The notes under the pieces are model-generated. The model was not told where the DNA came from, did not search any database, and was given only the letters and a program-made list of their open reading frames with translations. Below, in pieces: positions 1 to 5,240 of a stretch of 8,513 nucleotides of DNA; position 1 is the stretch's first letter, and every line of letters begins with the position of its first letter. Source of the DNA: JAFGKM01 sp964403465 (GTDB taxonomy: Bacteria; Ratteibacteria; UBA8468; B48-G9; JAFGKM01); the NCBI GenBank assembly GCA_964403465.1, contig CAYOFY010000067.1, positions 1 through 8,513 of the forward strand. The letters are read 5' to 3'. Position numbers and translations under genes: made by a program.

Positions 1-1308
1 CGAAGATAGCGCGCCTGCTATCCCGGCGGCCTGCCCTGTGACCATGCAGCACGGTATGATTCTTACAGAGCTTTGCGCCCTGTGGGTCGCCGAGATGCAC
101 CTGCCCGCGACCAGCAGGTTTTCCATCCCTTCGGGAATCAGGCACCGATACGGGATTCCGTAGGAGGTTCCGGGTTTCAAAGATAAGCCTTCCGATAGAG
201 TGCGATTACTGTCCCAATTCGCGGATGTCGACTCGTCTGGCAGATGTATGTCAAGATCGTAGGCGTTCCTTCCTATTCCGTCCTGAAAATCCCTCGCCTG
301 CAGAACATCCTCTGAGGTCAGAACGTATCGGCCTCTAATTCGCCTTGTCTCCCTGACTCCCAACATTGAAGCGGTATCCAGGAGAAAGGCATCTTCGAAC
401 CCTTTTAGATGTCTTCTGAAAAGTCCCGTTATCTCCTCAATTTCTCTCCTTCCCGCAATCAACGCACGGGTCACATCCTCGGTTACAGCGCCGTCAATGA
501 AGTGCGTATGTTGGGTATTCACTGACACAACGTCTTTCATTCCGGGGATAACGTTTATGCACCCGACCTTATACAAAGACTTCGTCTTGCCCTTTCTATA
601 ATATTCCTCGAAAAGCCCGTTGTTTTCTTCAATCTGTTTACAGTCGGTAAAAAAGCGGCCTTTCATCTTTACCCCGCCCAGCCGGAAGACAAGAGTAACG
701 CCCTGCATCCTGCCGTCGGTCTCCCTTCCCTTTTCATAAGGAGCTCCCGCAAGGAAGGATAAATCTCCGTCCCCGGTGGCATCGATAAAGACATCTCCCC
801 CGATTTTCGTACTGCCGGATTTGCCTGCCGTCAATACCTCTTTTATCCTTCCTTCCTCAACAACCGCACCTGTCAGCAGAGTTTCATAAAGGATTTCCAC
901 GCCCTCGGCCTGCGCCTTTTCCTCGGCAATCCTCTTCAACACCTCGGGATTCACAGGTATAAAACCGTACCCATAATCTATAGCGGCCCCCTCTCGAGAC
1001 AGAGTATCGACGATTTCACGCGTTATCCCTCCGATAATCTGATTGCCTACCATCATTTCTTTGGAAAGAGATATACGATTTTCTATCCTTTTGTCCCTCT
1101 CCCAGTCCAGCAGGCGGTCGCCGTCATCGAGTGGGCCGATGACAGAGAGAATCCCTGAGACAGGGATGCCGCCGAGAGAACCGTGCTTTTCTATCAACAG
1201 CGTCTTTGCTCCTGTCCTGGCCGATGATATAGCCGCAGCGATGCCGGCCGGTCCCCCTCCGCATACAACGACGTTTGCATACATCTCTCTTGAATTATTT
1301 TCTTTCAT
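1..1308 (-). CDS. FAD-dependent oxidoreductase, 3' end cut by window edge
   Basis: This reading frame is open from its ATG to the left edge (436 codons) with no stop. The N-terminus has the FAD-binding Rossmann fingerprint GGGPAG (residues 17-22), with the ribose-binding acid E40 at the end of the second strand (LLIEKHGSLGG). A second FAD-contact motif, DATGDGD, lies near residues 176-182. A GVRETRRIRG stretch falls around 315-325. The C-terminal hallmark GRCISATH (402-409) is followed by CMVTGQAAG. This layout is that of the 'FAD dependent oxidoreductase' group (PF12831-like), common beside polysaccharide and sugar genes in PVC-type bacteria. The closing GQAAG helix is present, so probably only a short tail is missing. 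No signal peptide is visible, so it is probably cytoplasmic. The substrate is unknown; oxidation of a sugar or sugar-derived compound is an inference from the neighbours. The family call is firm and the role is not. Confidence 0.92.
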   Translation of the reverse strand, partial: MKENNSREMYANVVVCGGGPAGIAAAISSARTGAKTLLIEKHGSLGGIPVSGILSVIGPLDDGDRLLDWERDKRIENRISLSKEMMVGNQIIGGITREIVDTLSREGAAIDYGYGFIPVNPEVLKRIAEEKAQAEGVEILYETLLTGAVVEEGRIKEVLTAGKSGSTKIGGDVFIDATGDGDLSFLAGAPYEKGRETDGRMQGVTLVFRLGGVKMKGRFFTDCKQIEENNGLFEEYYRKGKTKSLYKVGCINVIPGMKDVVSVNTQHTHFIDGAVTEDVTRALIAGRREIEEITGLFRRHLKGFEDAFLLDTASMLGVRETRRIRGRYVLTSEDVLQARDFQDGIGRNAYDLDIHLPDESTSANWDSNRTLSEGLSLKPGTSYGIPYRCLIPEGMENLLVAGRCISATHRAQSSVRIIPCCMVTGQAAGIAGALSS

Positions 1309-1316
1309 GTTCTGAT

Positions 1317-1322
1317 CCTCCT
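1317..1322 (-). promoter_or_regulatory. Ribosome binding site of the FAD oxidoreductase gene
   Basis: Read on the minus strand this is a perfect AGGAGG, 8 nt before the ATG at 1308. It fixes the start and predicts efficient translation of this gene independently of the gene upstream. Confidence 0.85.
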
Positions 1323-1413
1323 ATAAGAAATGAGACCCCATGGGAATAACCCGTGGTTTTCTTCGTACGCTAAAACTAAGAAGAATAAATCTGTGAAGAC
1401 GGGTACCCCAAAT

Positions 1414-1441
1414 ATTATAAAACCCAGTTTGATACAGTCTC
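1414..1441 (-). promoter_or_regulatory. Possible promoter for the FAD oxidoreductase gene
   Basis: On the minus strand a perfect TATAAT (1414-1419) sits about 105 bp before the oxidoreductase ATG. The hexamer 16 bp upstream is GAGACT (1436-1441), only 3 of 6 to the TTGACA consensus, and there is no TG extension of the -10 box. In AT-rich spacer such a match can arise by chance, so this is tentative. Confidence 0.25.
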
Positions 1442-1551
1442 CTGCTTCGCCAACGCAAATAATGAATATCAAGGTGCTTATCAAGCCAGTGTGAAGTTAA
1501 TAACACGCACTGACTCTTGTATCAGACAAAAAACAATCCGGTGTATCTATA

Positions 1552-1565
1552 TTGAATCTATTCAA
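1552..1565. repeat. 14-bp palindrome, possible operator
   Basis: TTGAAT and ATTCAA form perfect 6-bp arms around a 2-bp centre, about 30 bp downstream of the isomerase/epimerase stop and about 245 bp before the next start. Short symmetric sites of this kind can bind dimeric repressors, but no second copy was seen in the window and no regulator gene is present to pair it with. Confidence 0.25.
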
Positions 1566-1593
1566 ATGCTTTGCAAAAGTTCCTGTTATAAAC

Positions 1594-2547
1594 CTACGAT
1601 ATAAGAAGTTCTTCTCGCTCACGGAAATACCCTATTGTCTGCATTACAAGTCTATCTAACATAGTTTTGTCCTGCCTGCTATTTACTGCATAATAAGGAT
1701 CCCCGCCCGGTCCGAGGGGTTCAGGCGTAACAAACATGCCTTCAGCATTGAATCCGATAATGTAAAGAGCCATAATAATAGCATCAAGGTTCAAGGAGCC
1801 ATCACCCAGCGAGCGTCTGTTGCTGTCGGAAATGTGCAGGTTAACAAGTTGTTCACCCGCTTCTATTATAGCTTCGCCTATATGCGATTCGCCATCCTGC
1901 ATATGATAAACATCTCCATTTATATGCCTTACACCGGGATGGTTTACGGCTTTTATATACTCCTTTGCATCAGCGATAGTATGGATGAAACTTACTTCAG
2001 CAGCGCGAATAGGTTCTATTGCCGCTTTTATCCCGTGATCCAGAAATATATCAGCTACTAGTAGAAGTGTTTCAACGCTACGCTCAAACTCGGTTCTGTC
2101 GTAAGCCTGAGGTCTTCCAACAGCTCCAGGCACAACTAAAATATAGCTTCCTCCCATCTCTGCTGTGAATTCTATTTCCCTTTTCAAATAATCAACCGCA
2201 TTCTGCCTATGCACTGCTCTGTTGCTGGAAAGGTCATTGTCAGCAGAAAACATTCCGCATATACCTGCGGTTTTCATACCGTAATCCCTCAGTATTTTTA
2301 GAGTTTTATCTGCCCTGTATCCAAGATCATGACCATAATGGTTGCCATGCAACTCCACATATTCAATCCCAGCCTTATTTAACCTCTCTATAGATATTGA
2401 AAAAGGCTCCAACCCAAATCCCCAGTTACTCCATGAAATATTTAGCCGGCGCTTAAATCTTCCCGGACTGGACTTTTTCAATTCTTGAAAAGCCGCTTTG
2501 ATCTTTTCATCTTTAATCTCAAAATTCTGTTTTTTTAAAACAGCCAT
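1594..2547 (-). CDS. Sugar isomerase/epimerase, xylose-isomerase-like TIM barrel
   Basis: This 317-residue protein belongs to the AP-endonuclease-2/xylose-isomerase-like TIM-barrel superfamily (PF01261-like). Barrel strands end in the expected metal and catalytic residues: VELHGNH (62-70, with E65), AAIEPIR (E178), GDVYHM (D212, H215), NLHISD (H238, D241) and TPEPLG (E276). The E178, D212, H238, E276 set matches the metal ligands of tagatose-3-epimerase and related ketose epimerases. The family normally interconverts ketoses, aldoses or inositol derivatives with a divalent metal; the substrate here is unknown. About 33 charged residues precede the first strand; the strong ribosome binding site supports this ATG. 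There is no signal peptide, so it acts in the cytoplasm. It starts 65 bp after the phosphomannose-isomerase-like gene, a pairing I recall from PVC-type genomes, so the two probably act on linked intermediates. Confidence 0.93.
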   Translation of the reverse strand: MAVLKKQNFEIKDEKIKAAFQELKKSSPGRFKRRLNISWSNWGFGLEPFSISIERLNKAGIEYVELHGNHYGHDLGYRADKTLKILRDYGMKTAGICGMFSADNDLSSNRAVHRQNAVDYLKREIEFTAEMGGSYILVVPGAVGRPQAYDRTEFERSVETLLLVADIFLDHGIKAAIEPIRAAEVSFIHTIADAKEYIKAVNHPGVRHINGDVYHMQDGESHIGEAIIEAGEQLVNLHISDSNRRSLGDGSLNLDAIIMALYIIGFNAEGMFVTPEPLGPGGDPYYAVNSRQDKTMLDRLVMQTIGYFREREELLIS

Positions 2548-2555
2548 TTTATTTT

Positions 2556-2562
2556 ACCTCCT
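2556..2562 (-). promoter_or_regulatory. Ribosome binding site of the isomerase/epimerase gene
   Basis: The minus strand reads AGGAGGT, preceded by AA, 8 nt before the ATG at 2547. This near-perfect anti-16S match decides the start and argues against an internal start closer to the barrel. Confidence 0.85.
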
Positions 2563-2612
2563 TTTAGGGTTACAAGCTGGTTTTTATAAGCTTTGCCCGG
2601 CGCACTCAAAGT

Positions 2613-3839
2613 TCATCCTTCCTGGATATTTATTTCCGGCACATCTTTTGGCATGTCAGGATTGTTCGGCCCAAAATGTTTCAACATCACCATCGGTTCC
2701 CATTTACTCCTGTTTATAACAGTTACACCGCTTAGCGCAGCCTTATGGCTTACAAAATACTCATCACCACTCATCTGTCCGAAACGCAACATTGAAATCG
2801 CCTCAGCTTCATATGTGCCGAATTTTCCATGGCCCTGGATTATAATACATCCATAAGCCGCTTTATCCACGATAACAACTTCCTGTCCCGGCATAACAGT
2901 CAGTTCTTTTGCCCCAACGTAATTATTGGCATATGTAATCCATTTCTCCTCATATCTATCATCCTTACTGCATACAAGGGGAACCCTGAAGTAGTGTTTT
3001 CTATAATTCGGGTCAATATTTTTTTCCCAGTCCAAAAGACTGATTACATAATCAATGTCAAGTTTCTTCTCCTCCGGACAATTTTCCACGAGAAACTCAA
3101 TGGGATATATTTCTCCCGCAGTAATATTTTCATAAACGGAGTTGACATCGCTGTTCCATTGAGGTTCATAAGTCAGGCAAGAGCCGGGCGCATGAACAAC
3201 TCCAGGAGGCGTATACCACCCAGTACCAAGAATAATCCTGTATGCGCGGGAGAGTTCGGTAATACGGTTATCCCTCTTCTCGTAGTCCAGAAGACATTCT
3301 TTCACTTCCTCCTTTGTCACTTGTGGGTCGAATCCAAAATACGTTAGCGGAAAATTTCCCGTGTAATTGTTCATCTGGGGAGGATAATAATATGCTTCCG
3401 GCTTACCCAACTTACCTATACGTGCCGCTGCTTTGAAATCAAGATGAAGATGATGGAACAGAGGCTCCTCATAATCGAAAAATTTCGAATACATGGGCCA
3501 GGTACCATATCTTTTCATCAGCTCATCACCAATCAGATCGGATCCCAGTTCTTCGACAAAATCCTTAAAAAGAATTTTGTCTTTTATACTATCATTTACC
3601 GCGACATAACTCATACCTTCATCAGGCGGCGCCAGTTCACCGTTCATAGCAGGAATTACCGATGAAAACCAGCGTTCCTTGATTGAGCCGCGTTTAATAC
3701 CCATCGCATAGTAATCATCAGGATGCAGTCGAAGACGTCTTCCCGCCTTGGAGAAGCGTCTCGGTACAAAAACAGGAATCAATCTCAGGACACCCGCTGT
3801 TTTTCCGAAAACTTCTCTTATTATTTTTCCCTTTGCCAT
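2613..3839 (-). CDS. Class I phosphomannose-isomerase-like cupin protein
   Basis: This 408-residue protein has the metal-site layout of class I mannose-6-phosphate isomerases: HHLH (129-132), then GKPE (145-148), then PPGVVHAPG (211-219, H216), followed by YEPQWNSDV (224-232), the counterpart of the family's EPQ-NSD segment. H130 or H132, E148 and H216 are the likely zinc ligands. YFGFDPQVTKEE (167-178) also matches the family. A second cupin-like beta domain fills about 308-390 (MPGQEVVIV, then GHGKFG, then SGDEYFVSH). The first ~60 residues (LHPDDYYAMG, ERWFSS) are not typical of authentic ManA; I recall them from a paralogous group in PVC-type bacteria. A mannose-6-phosphate substrate should therefore not be assumed. 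The ATG is preceded by a weak AGGGGT (3845-3850) at only 5 nt. It probably shares a transcript with the isomerase/epimerase gene downstream. Confidence 0.85.
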   Translation of the reverse strand: MAKGKIIREVFGKTAGVLRLIPVFVPRRFSKAGRRLRLHPDDYYAMGIKRGSIKERWFSSVIPAMNGELAPPDEGMSYVAVNDSIKDKILFKDFVEELGSDLIGDELMKRYGTWPMYSKFFDYEEPLFHHLHLDFKAAARIGKLGKPEAYYYPPQMNNYTGNFPLTYFGFDPQVTKEEVKECLLDYEKRDNRITELSRAYRIILGTGWYTPPGVVHAPGSCLTYEPQWNSDVNSVYENITAGEIYPIEFLVENCPEEKKLDIDYVISLLDWEKNIDPNYRKHYFRVPLVCSKDDRYEEKWITYANNYVGAKELTVMPGQEVVIVDKAAYGCIIIQGHGKFGTYEAEAISMLRFGQMSGDEYFVSHKAALSGVTVINRSKWEPMVMLKHFGPNNPDMPKDVPEINIQEG

Positions 3840-4189
3840 TTGTTACCCCTGATTTTTATAATTATTCATCTGAACTTGATTCAGAATCCAATCTCTGGCT
3901 GCCATATGCAGGAATGACACAAAACCTCCCTCTTTTCTCATCCTCTTCTTGCCGGACCGAAAGATTTCCTGATAAAAAGTTTTGGGTTCAAAAGTATTTG
4001 AGTACAGATTTCCCAGGGCCGGCAATTTTCTTAATAATAGGTTTCATAACCTGCTTCGCCATCGCCCGCTTCGGCTGCTTGATTGTTATTGAAAGATTCA
4101 TGTGCCTTATCATGACTATATTGTCAAAGCCTGCTAACAATACATCACCGGGAACATCTATACCTTTTTCTAAAAGATCTGTATTTATG
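3840..4189. other. 350-bp gap holding a regulator fragment and a repeat
   Basis: This stretch between the URO-D-like stop and the phosphomannose-isomerase-like start is too long for ordinary operon spacing. Its right part is the tail of a LacI-type regulator (to 3988) and its left part holds a repeat-like element (3866-3919). About 70 bp between them (3920-3987) show nothing recognisable. A short minus-strand frame across 3843-4025 reads through the repeat and is not called a gene. No intrinsic terminator was seen. Confidence 0.7.
3866..3919. repeat. Candidate dispersed inverted-repeat element
   Basis: The plus strand runs from TCATCTGAACTTGATTCAG through GAATCCAATCTCTGG to CATATGCAGGAATGACA. 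One end (TCATC-TGAA) and the other (TTCCTGCA read in reverse, with TGTCATTCC at its edge) are imperfect inverted copies, and GATTCAGAATC inside is itself symmetric. The wording closely resembles intergenic elements I recall in many bacterial genomes, with ends of the type GTCATTCTGAAC and GCAGGAATGAC. Only one copy lies in this window, so the repeat status rests on recollection. It sits 26 bp before the phosphomannose-isomerase-like start codon, inside its leader. Confidence 0.55.
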
Positions 4190-4200
4190 TCAGAAACTTT
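3988..4200 (-). pseudogene. C-terminal remnant of a LacI-type sugar-binding regulator
   Basis: Minus-strand translation from just inside an in-frame stop at 4201-4203 to the TGA at 3988-3990 gives 70 residues. EKGIDVPGDVLLAGFDNIV (11-29) is the hallmark G-x-x-V-P-x-D-x-x-L-x-GFDDI segment of LacI-family effector-binding domains. SITIKQPKRAMAKQ (37-50) matches the following 'lTTv-QP---mg' segment, with a final helix VMKPIIKKI (51-59). A complete regulator has about 330-350 residues with an N-terminal helix-turn-helix; no upstream part remains in any frame, because the URO-D-like gene occupies that DNA. The fragment overlaps that gene's last codons by 11 bp in another frame. There is no start codon before the hallmark segment and no ribosome binding site, so I treat it as a decayed fragment left by a rearrangement. 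A GntR-fused version of the same sensor domain is equally possible. Confidence 0.8.
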
Positions 4201-5155
4201 TTACACAGTTGCTCATCGCTCGAAAATTACACGGTTCAACAAAGTCGGTAATAGTATTGCTGCTGGAAACAATGTATCCTCCACAAGGATGCAGGTCGCG
4301 GATTAATCCCGCCGTTTCCAGTTCGATCTCTTCGGGCGTGCCGCGCGCAAGCAGGTCAACGCTGACGTTGCCTATAACACATAATTTATTCCCGTATCGC
4401 TTCTTAACGGCACGTATGTCCATTGCCCCGGGTTCAAAAGGGTGCAGTGCATTCATACCGAGAGATAACAATTCCTTGAGAATCGGAGAAAGATTTCCGT
4501 CGCTGTGATATACCCATGGCAGGGATATGGTACTGGCCCCGATTCGCATTGCTGGCAAGATAACTTCCCTGAAAACCTCCGGAGAGAAAAATGGCGCTGA
4601 ACCGAATGCAATATCACCCCCTGACCAGATAAAATCAAATCCCATGACGCACAGATTTTTGTGCACTTTTGCGGACCATTCAGCGTAGCGCAGGAAAACT
4701 TCCTTCACGAATTCGCGGTCATCAGTAAGAGCATAAGAAAATCCATCCACTCCCATGGATACCAACGCCGAACCTGCGCATAGGTCTGTAATTACGCATT
4801 TTGCAAGATTCTTTGGCGCATTCCTCAGTTTTCCATTAAGTGCATCATAAAGGGCTTTGGTATTAGGGTTAGGAAAGTTTTCTGCAATGCGTTTCAAGTC
4901 TGCCCGCGTAAACAAGCGCCCTTTCTTAACCGTAGTTTTACCGCCGGCGGTAGTGCCCAACTCCACTATGCCCGGCGGGCAGATTGCCCCGCAGACATAA
5001 TTGCTTATACCGAAATGCTCCTCAAACGTCAATCCTGAAGGAATCTCGCCGGCAAAGTGTCTCTTCAACCCTTCGGATATATTCATCTCCGCCCATACGG
5101 GATTTTCCGTCCGCCCTCCTAACAGAGCAATTAACAAGTTTTCTCGGTTGACCAT
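4190..5155 (-). CDS. URO-D-like methyltransferase-fold protein
   Basis: This 321-residue protein has the uroporphyrinogen decarboxylase fold (PF01208-like). Recognisable in order are MGFDFIWSGGDIAFG (171-185), FFSPEVFREVILPAMR (189-204), VYHSDGNL (215-222), GMNALHPFEPGAMD (233-246), LCVIGNVSV (258-266), LLARGTPEEI (268-277) and GGYIVSSSNTI (292-302). True HemE carries LGHGI near the C-terminus with its catalytic His; this protein has SSSNTI there, so heme synthesis is unlikely. Zinc-dependent corrinoid methyltransferases of the MtaA type use H-x-C and a later Cys; here these positions read H217-S-D219 and, by my alignment, N300. The reaction is therefore open; methyl transfer involving a sugar is only a guess. 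The start has a weak purine-rich leader (AAGAGA), so initiation may depend on the gene 85 bp upstream. The C-terminus stops abruptly at the regulator remnant and might be slightly truncated. Confidence 0.9.
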   Translation of the reverse strand: MVNRENLLIALLGGRTENPVWAEMNISEGLKRHFAGEIPSGLTFEEHFGISNYVCGAICPPGIVELGTTAGGKTTVKKGRLFTRADLKRIAENFPNPNTKALYDALNGKLRNAPKNLAKCVITDLCAGSALVSMGVDGFSYALTDDREFVKEVFLRYAEWSAKVHKNLCVMGFDFIWSGGDIAFGSAPFFSPEVFREVILPAMRIGASTISLPWVYHSDGNLSPILKELLSLGMNALHPFEPGAMDIRAVKKRYGNKLCVIGNVSVDLLARGTPEEIELETAGLIRDLHPCGGYIVSSSNTITDFVEPCNFRAMSNCVKSF

Positions 5156-5240
5156 TATAATCTCTTATGTTAAAAGTCAAAAACTCTACTATAAAGACTT
5201 ATGTTTTTAAACAACCTTTTGCTAACTGAAATAGATTGCC
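5156..5240. other. 85-bp operon spacer
   Basis: This is AT-rich spacer between the large gene's stop and the URO-D-like start. CTTATGTT occurs twice on the plus strand (5164-5171 and 5198-5205), 34 bp apart. No GC-rich hairpin with a T-run was found, so read-through from the large gene is plausible. Confidence 0.5.

Larger units (their letters stand above)
1309..1593. other. 285-bp intergenic stretch without a convincing gene
   Basis: This gap lies between the isomerase/epimerase stop and the FAD oxidoreductase start. The only sizeable minus-strand frame (1321-1506, 61 codons from GTG) lacks a good ribosome binding site, is rich in Arg, Leu and His, and resembles no family I know. No strong GC hairpin followed by a T-run was found downstream of the isomerase stop, so no terminator is called. 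The gap holds a 14-bp palindrome (1552-1565), a TATAAT box on the minus strand (1414-1419) and a separated 6-bp inverted repeat (ACCCGT 1349-1354, ACGGGT 1399-1404). It is most likely a leader carrying a separate promoter for the oxidoreductase gene, or decayed sequence. Confidence 0.5.

Noticed and set aside
1321..1506. 61-codon minus-strand frame from GTG between the epimerase and the oxidoreductase genes
   Set aside because: There is no convincing ribosome binding site, the composition is implausible (rich in Arg, Leu and His), no family resemblance is seen, and its stop lies in the oxidoreductase ribosome binding site. Possibly remnant or leader sequence, but not supportable as a gene.
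1505..1593. Possible terminator after the epimerase gene, because a T6 run occurs on the minus strand near 1530
   Set aside because: No GC-rich stem precedes the T-run; only 4-5 bp chance pairings were found.
2829..3347. 172-codon plus-strand frame
   Set aside because: It lies entirely inside the phosphomannose-isomerase-like gene on the opposite strand, which has clear family motifs throughout.
3843..4025. 60-codon minus-strand frame before the phosphomannose-isomerase-like gene
   Set aside because: Most of its C-terminal half is translation of the repeat-like element, and its start lies inside the regulator remnant in another frame.
3833..4306. 157-codon plus-strand frame with a hydrophobic central stretch resembling a membrane protein
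   Set aside because: It is antisense to the URO-D-like 3' end, the regulator remnant and the repeat. The hydrophobic stretch is the complement of the Lys- and Ile-rich tail of the remnant.
5164..5205. Direct repeat CTTATGTT twice in the spacer before the URO-D-like gene
   Set aside because: An 8-bp repeat in AT-rich spacer without further symmetry or a promoter context is weak evidence for a regulatory site.
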